Assembly: GCA_948960675.1 (NCBI GenBank)
Contig: CARDPF010000004.1
Coordinates: 1 to 25,990 of the forward strand
Reading direction: 5' to 3'
Source of the DNA: an uncultured Eisenbergiella sp.
GTDB taxonomy: Bacteria; Bacillota; Clostridia; Lachnospirales; Lachnospiraceae
DNA: 25,990 bases
The first letter of the stretch is position 1. Each line of letters starts with the position of its first letter. A program made the translations under genes and the position numbers. Of this stretch, positions 15,218 to 23,953 are shown piece after piece. The notes below the pieces were generated by a model. That model was given only the letters and a program-made list of their open reading frames with translations, did not search any database and was not told the DNA's origin.

Positions 15218-16609
15218 TCATGTCCCTGCGCCCATCCTTCCTGCGCGTCCTGCCGCCGAGCCGCTGATCCCCTTCATCCATTTTCCGCTCCTTAACCGGG
15301 ACACACACCAGAAGGCCTTGATCACCTGATCAATTTTCAAGAAAAAATAAATCCAAAACGCTGACAAATGCCACACCAGTCCTGCCAGCGCCCCCAGCGG
15401 AACGGACACCAGCCACAAAAACAGAATATCCGCAACCATCAAAAACCGGGTATCCCCGCCGCCCCGCAGCACCCCCTTCATCATAATGCTGTTGGTCGCC
15501 TGAAACACCACGATAATGGAGATGGCCCGCATCAGCTGGCGTGCAATTTCCTGTGTCTGCTCCGTAATATTGTAACAGCCGATAACCGTCTCGCTGATCA
15601 ACAGAATAATCCCGCTGGCCAAAGCACCGATACAGACGCCCAGCGCCAGAAAGGTCCATGCCTGCTCCTGCGCCTTTTTTTGATCCCCCCGTCCCAGCGT
15701 GTGCCCCGTCACAATGCAGCCCGCCTGACAGACTCCCTGAATCATTACCGTACTCAGCTGCTGGGTGACAAAAGTAATGGAATTGGCCGACACAAATTCC
15801 CTGCCGATTCTGCCCATGATCATGGCCACCGCAGAACTTCCAAAAGCCAGAAGCGCATCCGAGACAAATACCGGAACGCCCACACGGATATATTCCCCTG
15901 TCAATTCCCGGCAGCGCATCCAAAGGTTTTGTATCCGATAGCCAATTTTTTCATCCTTCAGGAAAAAATATCCGCAGATCACGGCAAATTCAAAGGCCCG
16001 GGCAATCAGTGTTCCCAGCGCCGCGCCCTGGATTTCCATTTTGGGCGCACCCAGTTTTCCGAAAATAAAAACATAGTTACAAAAAATATTGACAAAAAAG
16101 GCGCCGATGGAACTGTATAACGGCAACCGCACCTGCCCTACGCTGCGCAGGACAATGGTACAGGTCAAAGACATCCCCTGTAAAATAAAGCAGGGCCAGA
16201 TCCAGCGGTAATACAAGACGCCCTGTGCAATCACGGCGTCATCCGGCGTATAAATCCGCATCAGCCAGGCGGGCAAAAAAACCGACGGTACCATGAACAA
16301 TACCGCTAACCCGATGCAAAACCGCAGCATCAGCGTGACAGTCTTTTTGAGCGCCTCCAAATCCTCCATGCCCCAAAACCGTGCCGTCAGCACGCTTGCC
16401 CCCATGCCGATCCCCATACAGCAAATATGGTAGATACCGATAAACTGGTTCGCCAAAGACGTACCGGACAACACGATCTCTCCCAGGGAACCCACCATAA
16501 TATTGTCCATCAGATTTACGCCGATGGTGATCATGCTCTGCAGCGATATGGGAACCGCAATTGCCACCGCCTGCTTGTAAAAACTTTTATCTTTCACAAA
16601 GATCCCCAA
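15218..16609 (-). CDS. MATE family transporter
   Basis: About 463 residues with twelve hydrophobic segments and MATE/NorM character: AIPISLQSM-like first helix (AVAIAVPISLQSM), VNLMDNIMVGSLGE, then the second-half repeat ANSITFVTQQLSTVMIQG and MMKGVLRGGGDTRF. These are cation-coupled exporters of small organic molecules, often aromatic or cationic. The start is taken as TTG at 16609 because TAAGGAGG (overlapping the upstream stop) lies eight bases before it. An ATG at 16660 would overlap the upstream gene by 38 bases and has no ribosome site. It lies inside the sugar-processing operon between the GH93-like and carboxylesterase genes. That is unusual for a drug exporter and suggests it removes a product of ester cleavage, or exports or imports a pathway compound (inference). 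Confidence 0.88.
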   Translation of the reverse strand: MGIFVKDKSFYKQAVAIAVPISLQSMITIGVNLMDNIMVGSLGEIVLSGTSLANQFIGIYHICCMGIGMGASVLTARFWGMEDLEALKKTVTLMLRFCIGLAVLFMVPSVFLPAWLMRIYTPDDAVIAQGVLYYRWIWPCFILQGMSLTCTIVLRSVGQVRLPLYSSIGAFFVNIFCNYVFIFGKLGAPKMEIQGAALGTLIARAFEFAVICGYFFLKDEKIGYRIQNLWMRCRELTGEYIRVGVPVFVSDALLAFGSSAVAMIMGRIGREFVSANSITFVTQQLSTVMIQGVCQAGCIVTGHTLGRGDQKKAQEQAWTFLALGVCIGALASGIILLISETVIGCYNITEQTQEIARQLMRAISIIVVFQATNSIMMKGVLRGGGDTRFLMVADILFLWLVSVPLGALAGLVWHLSAFWIYFFLKIDQVIKAFWCVSRLRSGKWMKGISGSAAGRAGRMGAGT

Positions 16610-16622
16610 ATTTGCCGCCTCC

Positions 16623-17801
16623 TTATGTCCGCTCAAAAACATCCGCCACCACCGCTTCAATCATTGCCTGCTCAGGTGAAATATGGCGCGGGCAAAGGTT
16701 TAAAACGCGGTTTCCGTCCTGCAGGGCGATCATGCATTGGCTGTACCCTGTGAAATTATAAGTATTGTCCACATCCGTCAGGGCGTCCATCTTTTCCCAA
16801 AACCCTTCCCCCAGACAGGAATTGGCAAAAATGTGGGAATACCCCCTGCCGGACACCAGCAGCGTTCCCTTTTCCCCACCCTTGGGAATCCAGAGTACGT
16901 AAGGCGTTCCCGTAGGATAGCTGCCGTCCGCCGCAATCACCGGGTTTCCCATAAAATCCGGGCTGCCCCAGTCGTCCATGGAATCCGAAATCCGAAAATA
17001 CACCGGAATCCGGTCCTCGTTGACCATCTCATAGACCATGATAAAACGGCCATCCGGCAGATATTCCACCACCGGCATGCCGGGACGAAGCTTCCCGTCC
17101 CCAAAGGCCACATCAATTTTTTCCTCCCCCCAGGTATAGCCGCCGTCCTCCGAAACCTTGTGGGCAAGCAGCTGATTGTACCCCTTCTCCTTATAGCGTT
17201 CATCCGAGTAGTAGCAGTACAGCTTTTTGTCCGGCGACTGCAACAAGAAAGGTTCCCATACCGGCTTTCCCCTCTTCGTATCCGGCTCCGCCTTGCCTCC
17301 CTGCAAAATTTCGCTGACAAACTCCCAGGTTTTTCCTGCATCCATGCTTTTATACAGCCAAAGCGCCGTGGAAGAAAAGTCCCCGGGAATGATATTCCCG
17401 GCACACAAAACGGTTCCTTCCCGCATCGTCCCCATATCGCAGGGAAGCTCAAACAGGTGGGGCTGGAACCGGATTCCCTCTTTTGTCTCCCCGTGGGCAA
17501 GGCTGCTCAAGAAGCGCCAGCTTTTCCCCTCATCCGTGCTCTCATAAACCGGAAACATGGGATTTTCCCTGTTATACCATTCCATGGTCGCAAGAAGCGT
17601 CCCGTTCTTTTCCCCGTTATGGGAAAGACGGATGCAGCGCGGATACATGGCGCCCGGCCGCCGCTGTCCATCCCCCGGACAGCAGACCATACCGGAATAC
17701 CTTTTTTTCAGCAAAATGTTGCTGTATCCCCCCTCCTTGGGAAGAAACCCCCCGTTTTCTGCATATAACGTATCATGTACACAATAATCACCCATATCCA
17801 T
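16623..17801 (-). CDS. Asp-box beta-propeller glycosidase, GH93-like (probable exo-arabinanase)
   Basis: A 392-residue protein with three Asp boxes at regular spacing: STDEGKSW (88-95), SMDAGKTW (152-159) and SEDGGYTW (217-224), the signature of a six-bladed sialidase-type propeller. MYPRCIRL (52-59) begins the first blade. Glu183 (VWEPFLL) and Glu258 (MVYEMV) are candidate catalytic residues, and their spacing of about 75 residues resembles that of the GH93 exo-arabinanase pair. The gene follows the GH51 gene with directly abutting stop and start (TGAATG), which favours an arabinan-active enzyme over a sialidase. No signal peptide is present, so it would act on imported oligosaccharides, releasing arabinobiose if GH93. 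A GH33 sialidase or an uncharacterised BNR protein remain alternatives. Start at 17801; a Met two codons later is also possible. Confidence 0.7.
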   Translation of the reverse strand: MDMGDYCVHDTLYAENGGFLPKEGGYSNILLKKRYSGMVCCPGDGQRRPGAMYPRCIRLSHNGEKNGTLLATMEWYNRENPMFPVYESTDEGKSWRFLSSLAHGETKEGIRFQPHLFELPCDMGTMREGTVLCAGNIIPGDFSSTALWLYKSMDAGKTWEFVSEILQGGKAEPDTKRGKPVWEPFLLQSPDKKLYCYYSDERYKEKGYNQLLAHKVSEDGGYTWGEEKIDVAFGDGKLRPGMPVVEYLPDGRFIMVYEMVNEDRIPVYFRISDSMDDWGSPDFMGNPVIAADGSYPTGTPYVLWIPKGGEKGTLLVSGRGYSHIFANSCLGEGFWEKMDALTDVDNTYNFTGYSQCMIALQDGNRVLNLCPRHISPEQAMIEAVVADVFERT

Positions 17802-20246
17802 TCATTCCCCTTTCCCGATGCGCAGCACGCTGACCGAATACGCCGGGGCAAGGTACGTAAATTCCTGCGCCGCCCCGGTATGGGTAACCCAATGCTCCGT
17901 CACCGCTTCCGGATCCGCAAGGCTGTTTTTATCCGACGCTGCCCCGGCAATCACCCCCGCCCTATAAACCGGCTGTACCGGGCAATCCAAAGAAATTTCC
18001 AGCGGCCTTTCCCCATCGGCCAGGTTCACCACTTTCAGCAGAATTTCCTTTTCCCCCTCCAGCGCAACCGTCTGGATTTCTTCATAGTGGGGCAGCTCTA
18101 TCTGCATCACATCCCTGCCGTCGATCCTGCAATACAGCTGCCTGCCGTCCGATTCCATACAAAAATGATGGTAACATCCCGTCTTGAGTTCCACTTCCAC
18201 CGTTTTAGAAAGACTGTATTTGCGGAAGCCCACCCCCGCCTGCAGTCTGCTGATTCCGTCTTTTATGGTCCAGCGCAGGGGCTGTACGGCAAACAGGTTC
18301 CACGGGCTGTCCTCGCTGTTTCTCGCCTCGCCATAAGGGGACGCAAACATCCCGATGCCCAGTTCCTTTCCCTCCTCGGCAAACAGTTCAATCTCAAAAG
18401 CCCCTTCCCGGGACGTCAGGTCGTCCCCCATGGTGATCAACACAGTCCCTTCCATTTCAAACCGCTTCGCCCGCTGGGCCTCCGCCGAATCCTCCGAAGC
18501 AACCGTGCAAAAAATCCCGTCGCCGCACTCCTGCACGCCGCCGAAGAGGAAACGGCTGGCCACCGCCTCCTGTCCCCTCCAACGTGCATTTCTATACTTC
18601 ATGCCGACGGCGCCTGTGAGGCAGGGGCCGCCTTTTAAGTAAGGCGCATAAATATTGCCGCATTCCTGCCTGCTTTCCAGCACATAATCCCCCCGGTTTT
18701 GCCCGAACAGACGCCACACATAATAGGACGGAATCCCATAGCTGTCCAACCCGTCAAAGGCGATCAGGTTTGGCTCCCATGCGGCATAATGGACGTTCTC
18801 AAACAGCGGCGCATAGGCTGCCAGCCGCACAATATCCTGATTGCGCTCCAGCCCCACCATGAACATCGCCTCGGCCACTGCGGCATAGAGGGTGCGGATC
18901 GCCCCTGCCACCACGGCAAATTCCCCCACGAAAATCCCGGGGCCTTTCCGGTCGTATCCGTCATAATACCGGGTATTTTCGGCAAACCACTCCGCCTTGT
19001 CATAAAAATGCTCATCCGCAATATCCAGTTCCAGCCCGGATTTTTCCACATGGGTGTTGGCCACAATGATCAGATCCGGATACTTTTCCACAATTTTATT
19101 CCGAAAACGCGCATAGCGCGCTTCATATTCCGGCCCGTTATTTTCGTTGCCGATTTCCAGATAACGCAGCCGAAAAGGCGCCGGATGCCCCATGGATGCA
19201 CGCAGGGCGCCCCATTTTGTGCTGATATCCCCCAACGCATACTCCAGCGCGCACAGGGTGTCCTCCATGAGTTCTTCGATTTCCCCCTCATCCATCAAAA
19301 CACAGGCCCGCACCTGACAGGTCATCCCGCAGTTGCACACATAAAGCGCATCCGCACCCAGATCCTCGCAAAGCTGCAAATACTCGTGAAAGCCCAGTCC
19401 CTGCGTCGCGTTATAACTCCACAAATCCAATAGAGTAGGGCGCTCCCAGGCCAGCCCCACCATATTGCGAAACCGAATCACGGTGGAGCGGGAAAAACCC
19501 TCCACAATACAGCCGCCCGGGAAACGCAAAAACGCAGGATGCAAATCCTCCAGCTTTTGGCACAGGTCTTTGCGCAGGCCGTGCCCGCAGTAGGTATCTG
19601 CCGGCATCAGGGAAATATATCCCAAAACCACCTGCCCGCCCTCCTTTACCGACAGGCAAAGCCGCGCCTGCTTATCGGTCTTTTGGGCCGCAAACGACAG
19701 TTCATAGCGCACAAATCCGCTGCCGCCAAGCCCAACCGTTTTACAGGCAACGGGCTTTTCTCCCGAACGTATGGATACCTCCAGCTCCACGCGCTTTTCC
19801 ACCTTTGCAAAAAAGAGCAGGCGGTAGATTTCACCCTCCCGGACGGGCACGCCGCAGTAACCGATATTGTAGACCACCCCGCCCGGCAAAAAATCCATTG
19901 CCAGCGCCGCCCGGCGGCTGTCGTTTAACGTGTCCTGCGTCTCTAAGGAGATTGTTGCGTTTTCACTGTACCACGCCGGGATTTCGGTGGGCGCAAGCCC
20001 CTTTTTCCAGCGCGCAAGCCCCTCGCCCTTTTGCCAGCCAAGTTCCCAGCCGCCCCCGTTTACCAGATCGTCCCCTTTGGGGGACAGATCCGCAGGGTAC
20101 AGGCTGTCCTCAAAGCTGCGGTTGCGCACAAGTTCCGGATACAGCCCGCCGTCCCCCGCCCGGTTGATATCCTCAAAAAACAACCCGTACAGGGACGGTT
20201 GTGTGGCAAACCGCCTGTTTTTTGTGTTGACTTGTAATTTTGCCAT
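17802..20246 (-). CDS. GH51 alpha-L-arabinofuranosidase
   Basis: An 814-residue enzyme of the larger GH51 type. The N-terminus has SLYGLFFEDINRAGDGGLYPELVRNRSFE (split 18-46), then an inserted carbohydrate-binding-like beta domain (about 60-215). The TIM barrel follows with LRFPGGCIVEG (240-250), acid/base Glu368 in LEIGNENN, DEHFY (411-415) and nucleophile Glu442 in FVGEFAVVAG. A C-terminal beta domain completes it (about 550-814). It removes terminal alpha-L-arabinofuranosyl units from arabinan or arabinoxylan oligosaccharides. No signal peptide is present. The start at 20246 is chosen because AAGGAG lies seven bases upstream; an in-frame start at 20267 overlaps that site. It lies 24 bases after the second permease gene and is followed without gap by the GH93-like gene. 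Confidence 0.92.
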   Translation of the reverse strand: MAKLQVNTKNRRFATQPSLYGLFFEDINRAGDGGLYPELVRNRSFEDSLYPADLSPKGDDLVNGGGWELGWQKGEGLARWKKGLAPTEIPAWYSENATISLETQDTLNDSRRAALAMDFLPGGVVYNIGYCGVPVREGEIYRLLFFAKVEKRVELEVSIRSGEKPVACKTVGLGGSGFVRYELSFAAQKTDKQARLCLSVKEGGQVVLGYISLMPADTYCGHGLRKDLCQKLEDLHPAFLRFPGGCIVEGFSRSTVIRFRNMVGLAWERPTLLDLWSYNATQGLGFHEYLQLCEDLGADALYVCNCGMTCQVRACVLMDEGEIEELMEDTLCALEYALGDISTKWGALRASMGHPAPFRLRYLEIGNENNGPEYEARYARFRNKIVEKYPDLIIVANTHVEKSGLELDIADEHFYDKAEWFAENTRYYDGYDRKGPGIFVGEFAVVAGAIRTLYAAVAEAMFMVGLERNQDIVRLAAYAPLFENVHYAAWEPNLIAFDGLDSYGIPSYYVWRLFGQNRGDYVLESRQECGNIYAPYLKGGPCLTGAVGMKYRNARWRGQEAVASRFLFGGVQECGDGIFCTVASEDSAEAQRAKRFEMEGTVLITMGDDLTSREGAFEIELFAEEGKELGIGMFASPYGEARNSEDSPWNLFAVQPLRWTIKDGISRLQAGVGFRKYSLSKTVEVELKTGCYHHFCMESDGRQLYCRIDGRDVMQIELPHYEEIQTVALEGEKEILLKVVNLADGERPLEISLDCPVQPVYRAGVIAGAASDKNSLADPEAVTEHWVTHTGAAQEFTYLAPAYSVSVLRIGKGE

Positions 20247-20270
20247 GTATGTACTCCTTATTTCCAATCC

Positions 20271-21161
20271 TCATCCTTTCACGCCGCCGATCACAATCCC
20301 CTTGATGAACGCCTTCTGGAAGAAGGGGTAAATCATGAGAATCGGCACTACGGAAATCACTGCGATCGCCATTCGCACCCCCTGCGTGGGAATCTGGTTT
20401 ACGATCTGGGCGCTGGCGGCGTCCAGCGTATTTTCCTTTAAAAACTGCACATTGTTCATCATACTGTTTAATACATTTTGAATCGTATACAGGTCTTTTC
20501 TTCTGGTCAGATAATAGATACCGTTGATCCAGTCATTCCAGTATGCCAGCGCGGAAAACAACGCCACCGTGGAAATCATCGGTTTGGACAGGGGAATGGA
20601 AATGTGAAACAGCTTTCCAATCTCACTGCAGGAATCCATCTCCGCCGCCTCCAGAATCTCCTGGGGCACATTCGTGGTAAAATACGTCCGCATCAGAATC
20701 ACGTTATAACCGCCCAGCAAAAGATTCGGACAAATCAGGGCAAAAACGGAATCCCCCACATGCATGTACTGGCTCCAGACAATGTAGCTGGGTACCATAC
20801 CACCGGAAAAGAGCATGGTAAAAAAGATAAAAAAGGAAATAAAGCCCCTGCCCGGCAAATCCCTTTTGGAAAGCAGATACGCCATAAACATCGTCATGGA
20901 CACATTCAAAAACGCGCCGATTGCCGTCACAAACACCGTCATGCCATAAGCCCTTAAAATACCGCCAAAGGACTGGAACAGATATTGATAGGCCATAAAG
21001 TTGACCGTCTCGGGTATGAACGCATAACCGTTTTTCATCAGGGTCGCCTCATCCGTCACGGAGGAGGAGATCAGCAGGATAAAGGGCAGCACACAGCACA
21101 GTGCCAGCACCACCATCACCACGTTTGCAAAAACCCGAAAACCTTTTTTGGTACAGACCAT
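20271..21161 (-). CDS. Carbohydrate ABC transporter permease, YtcP/MalG-like
   Basis: A 296-residue inner-membrane permease with six hydrophobic segments, starting with VVMVVLALCCVLPFILLISSSVTDE. The EAA loop that contacts the ATPase is present (EILEAAEMDSCSEIGKLFHISIPLSKP, about 190-216). The C-terminus PFFQKAFIKGIVIGGVKG is typical of the CUT1 YtcP type. It pairs with the LplB-like permease 24 bases upstream and the lipoprotein before it, forming an oligosaccharide importer. AAAGGGGA lies about eight bases before the ATG. No ATPase gene occurs in this locus, so the importer probably uses a shared MsiK-type ATPase encoded elsewhere, as is common for such systems. Confidence 0.93.
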   Translation of the reverse strand: MVCTKKGFRVFANVVMVVLALCCVLPFILLISSSVTDEATLMKNGYAFIPETVNFMAYQYLFQSFGGILRAYGMTVFVTAIGAFLNVSMTMFMAYLLSKRDLPGRGFISFFIFFTMLFSGGMVPSYIVWSQYMHVGDSVFALICPNLLLGGYNVILMRTYFTTNVPQEILEAAEMDSCSEIGKLFHISIPLSKPMISTVALFSALAYWNDWINGIYYLTRRKDLYTIQNVLNSMMNNVQFLKENTLDAASAQIVNQIPTQGVRMAIAVISVVPILMIYPFFQKAFIKGIVIGGVKG

Positions 21162-21185
21162 AGGTAATTTCCCCCTTTCCCTGTC

Positions 21186-22142
21186 TTAAAACAGCGCGCT
21201 TTCGTTGTCCACTTTGCGCACCACGGCGTTCGTAATCATGACCACGACAAAGCCTAAAATCGACTGTAAAAATCCCGCCGCCAGCGATCTTCCCACATCA
21301 TGGTCCTGCATCAGGGTACGGTAGACAAAGGTATCTATCGTTGTGGTAACGGAATAAAGCAGTCCGCTGTTTTGCGGCACCTGATAAAACAAGCCGAAAT
21401 CCGAAGCAAACATCCTGCCCAGTGCCATAATCGTCAAAATGATAACCGTCGGTTTTAGCAAAGGCAGCGTAATACGGAAAATTTGCTGCCCTATAGAAGC
21501 GCCGTCCATCACAGCCGCCTCATAATAGGTCTTATCAAACCCGATGATGGTGGCAAAATAGACGATACTCTGGAAGCCGAAGCTGCGCCACAGCTGTACA
21601 ATCACCAAGATCACCGGCCAATAGCTTGCCTTCGTATACCAGCTCACCGGCTCTGCACCAAGCGGCATCAAAATACCGTTGTTGACAAAACCGTTTTTTT
21701 CCGAGAGAAATGCAAATACCAGGTATCCGATCAAAACGGTGCTGACCAGATGGGGTATTAAAATCAGCGTCTGGTAAGTCTGCTTTGCCAGCTTGTGTCC
21801 GATCACACTCAGCAGAATCGCCACAAAGATCGCAAACGACGTTCCCAAAACGAGAAACACCAGATTATAGCAGATGGTGTTTCGGAACATGATTTTCGCC
21901 CATTTGGAGCCAAACAGAAATGTAAAATTCTGTATGCCGTTCCAGGGGCTGTCCAAAATCCCCTTGGCAAAGCTGTATTTTTTAAACGCCAAAATCAGGC
22001 CGCCCATGGGCAGATAGTTGTTTATAATCAAATAAATAAAACCCGGAAGGGACAGCAGATATAGCGGCAGATATTTGCGCAGCTTTTTAGCCGTCTGCTT
22101 TTTGGTTCCGGGATTTTTTTGTGTTTTCTTTTCTTTTTGCAT
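21186..22142 (-). CDS. Carbohydrate ABC transporter permease, LplB/MalF-like
   Basis: A 318-residue permease. A Lys-rich N-terminal tail (MQKEKKTQKNPGTKKQTAKK) precedes the first helix (LPLYLLSLPGFIYLIINNYLP). The middle has GGLILAFKKYSF, typical of LplB proteins, and the EAA loop reads YYEAAVMDGASIGQQIFRITLPLLKP split across two helices (about 210-235). The C-terminus carries the usual NAVVRKVDNESALF. The start at 22142 is chosen because GGAGG lies five bases upstream and the tail is normal for the family. It is separated from the lipoprotein gene by a 116-base gap containing a strong hairpin, and from the second permease by 24 bases. Confidence 0.93.
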   Translation of the reverse strand: MQKEKKTQKNPGTKKQTAKKLRKYLPLYLLSLPGFIYLIINNYLPMGGLILAFKKYSFAKGILDSPWNGIQNFTFLFGSKWAKIMFRNTICYNLVFLVLGTSFAIFVAILLSVIGHKLAKQTYQTLILIPHLVSTVLIGYLVFAFLSEKNGFVNNGILMPLGAEPVSWYTKASYWPVILVIVQLWRSFGFQSIVYFATIIGFDKTYYEAAVMDGASIGQQIFRITLPLLKPTVIILTIMALGRMFASDFGLFYQVPQNSGLLYSVTTTIDTFVYRTLMQDHDVGRSLAAGFLQSILGFVVVMITNAVVRKVDNESALF

Positions 22143-22173
22143 GATGACCTCCGTGCGCAGCCCCCTTTTCAAA

Positions 22174-22203
22174 ATTGCCGGCTGCGATTTCACAGCCGGC
22201 AAT
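22174..22203 (-). terminator. Intercistronic hairpin between lipoprotein and permease genes
   Basis: ATTGCCGGCTG (22174-22184) pairs perfectly with CAGCCGGCAAT (22193-22203) around an 8-base loop. On the transcribed strand the stem is followed by only four T before GAAAAGG, so it is at best a leaky terminator. Its place after a solute-binding protein gene suggests it lowers permease expression or protects the 3' end of the lipoprotein message. Confidence 0.7.
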
Positions 22204-22258
22204 CTGTCCGGAAGCTTCCCTTCTTCAAAAATCCTGTCCCGGTAAACTTCCCTTTGGT

Positions 22259-23854
22259 TTATTCTTCCAGCGCTTCCAAAAATGCGTCAAACTGCTTTTG
22301 CTCTTCGGCAATAATGTCGTCGATTCCGGCATCCTTGAGTTCCTTGTTAAACTTCTCCAAATATTCGTCCACATCCACCAAGCCGTACAACAGGGCCGGT
22401 CTGTACTCCGCCACCACCGTGGCGCATGCAGCCATCTGGTCATATACGTTGGTGCTGTCAAAGATAAAGCCCATTGCGCTGGAGAACTCCGCCTGATTGG
22501 GTGCTTCCAGCATATCCGTATAATAAGCCGTAAAGTCGGTCTCCAAGGGCAGGCTTAAGCACTGGTTCGGCCAATACCAGGGGAACGTCAGGTTCCAGGT
22601 AGAGGTTTTGGAATCAATCCCTTCCGGATACCGGGCAATCCCTTTCTCATCCACAGTATAGGTCTCGCCCTCCACACCCAGAATGATATAGCGCGCCACA
22701 TTCTCGTCGGTGGTCATCAGATATAAAAGCTTCATGGCCGCATCGGGGTTTTTGCAGACGGAGGAAACCATCCAGCCGCCCAATACCGAAGCGCTGGTAC
22801 CCACCAGATCCGTCAGCTTAAACTGCACGTTGTCATACGTATAGGAAACCAGGGCCTTGATGTAATCCGCACTGTAGCCGCCCACATAACAGCCTGCCGC
22901 CACATCGTTATTATACTGGGCAATGGTCATGGAATTGTTCAGGGGATCGTCACACAAAAGTCCCGCCTCGTTCCAATCCTTCATCAGGTAACAGAAATCC
23001 TTAAACTCTTCCGTCTCATAATAGTTGACAATCTCTGTGGTCCCCACACCCCGGTTCAACAGCACGCCAAGCCAGTTGGAATTGCCCAGACTGTCCAGTC
23101 CCTGTACCGGATCGTCGTTGGTATTGATCATATACGCATATTCCGGGTGAATGGCTTTGGCATCCTTCATAATCTGCGTCATTTCTTCCAGCGTAATTTC
23201 TTCCCCGTCCCGGTCCGCAATCCCAAGTTCCTCTGCGATCTCTTTGCGCAGCATATATACCTCATAAGTAGCATAACTGTCCACGGAAGGAACCGCATAC
23301 TGCACACCGTCAATCTGCTGCGTCATCAGCACCCTCTCCGGAAAGGATTCCCACATATCCGCATATTCCTCCAGATAAGGCTCCAGGGAAATACACTGCT
23401 CATTTTTCACACAGCCGTCCAATGTGGAGTAGAACCGCCAGCAGAACAAATCCAGCGGGTTGGTGTTATCGCTGAGCGCCAGCGTCAGCTGGGTGGAAAG
23501 ATCCCCGATGCTCATCTGTACGATATCCGCCTTTACACCGGCGTTGATGGAAACCAGGTAATCGTTCAGCGCTTTCTCCACGCTCGCCTCCGCAGGAAAT
23601 TCGCTGGGAGCCGGATACATGATGGAAATCACCGGCCAGTCATCCGGATTCTCGGCCGCCACAAATCCGGAAGCAGCCTCCTGCTTATCCTCTTCCCCTT
23701 TGTCCTCGTCGGCCTCCTGCTTTTTGCCGTCCGCCTCCGTATTTACCGCCGCGTCGTTTCCCGTAGTGCCTGCGCTGCCGGCATCTTTCCCACAGGCCGT
23801 TACGGAAAATACCATTGCCGCCGCCAAAAGCATGGCAATCCATTTCTTTTTCAT
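22259..23854 (-). CDS. Carbohydrate-binding lipoprotein of ABC importer (family 1 SBP)
   Basis: A 531-residue extracellular solute-binding protein. The signal peptide MKKKWIAMLLAAAMVFSVTAC ends in a lipobox with lipidated Cys21. An acidic, low-complexity linker rich in Glu, Asp and Lys follows (about 35-65). The mature part (ISIMYPAPSEFPAEASVEKALNDYL, then ALSDNTNPLDLFCWRF, LTLALSDN before it) resembles LipO-type binding proteins that pair with LplB and YtcP permeases. The C-terminal region (about 420-531) looks like the DUF3502-type tail. The start at 23854 follows AAAGGAGGAAACAAT. The gene has its own promoter region with an operator copy matching those of the divergent promoters at 11.4 kb. 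Ligand is probably an arabino-oligosaccharide or an esterified derivative, judged from the enzymes downstream. Confidence 0.92.
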   Translation of the reverse strand: MKKKWIAMLLAAAMVFSVTACGKDAGSAGTTGNDAAVNTEADGKKQEADEDKGEEDKQEAASGFVAAENPDDWPVISIMYPAPSEFPAEASVEKALNDYLVSINAGVKADIVQMSIGDLSTQLTLALSDNTNPLDLFCWRFYSTLDGCVKNEQCISLEPYLEEYADMWESFPERVLMTQQIDGVQYAVPSVDSYATYEVYMLRKEIAEELGIADRDGEEITLEEMTQIMKDAKAIHPEYAYMINTNDDPVQGLDSLGNSNWLGVLLNRGVGTTEIVNYYETEEFKDFCYLMKDWNEAGLLCDDPLNNSMTIAQYNNDVAAGCYVGGYSADYIKALVSYTYDNVQFKLTDLVGTSASVLGGWMVSSVCKNPDAAMKLLYLMTTDENVARYIILGVEGETYTVDEKGIARYPEGIDSKTSTWNLTFPWYWPNQCLSLPLETDFTAYYTDMLEAPNQAEFSSAMGFIFDSTNVYDQMAACATVVAEYRPALLYGLVDVDEYLEKFNKELKDAGIDDIIAEEQKQFDAFLEALEE

Positions 23855-23923
23855 ATTGTTTCCTCCTTTGCTAATCCGCACCGGAGCCTGCAAAAAGCGG
23901 TTCCGGCGTTTGCTGATACTGGT

Positions 23924-23929
23924 ATTGTA
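23924..23929 (-). promoter_or_regulatory. -10 box of the lipoprotein operon
   Basis: On the minus strand TACAAT (23924-23929) lies 24 bases from the operator edge at 23954, the same spacing as at the left operon promoter. The -35 region is a poor match, consistent with activation by a bound regulator. The 5' leader would be about 60-70 bases. Confidence 0.5.
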
Positions 23930-23953
23930 TCCAAATGCGGTAAGAAAAAATAT

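Noticed and set aside
16610..16660. ATG start at 16660 for the MATE gene
   Set aside because: It overlaps the upstream gene, has no ribosome site and adds a charged stretch unlike MATE N-termini; TTG at 16609 has TAAGGAGG at the right distance.
16623..17801. Call as a GH33 sialidase
   Set aside because: Asp boxes alone do not define sialidases; I see no clear RIP/arginine triad, and no sialic acid genes are nearby, whereas a GH51 gene abuts it.
22174..22203. Full rho-independent terminator ending the lipoprotein transcript
   Set aside because: Only four T follow the stem on the transcribed strand, and the permeases have no clear promoter of their own, so read-through is needed.
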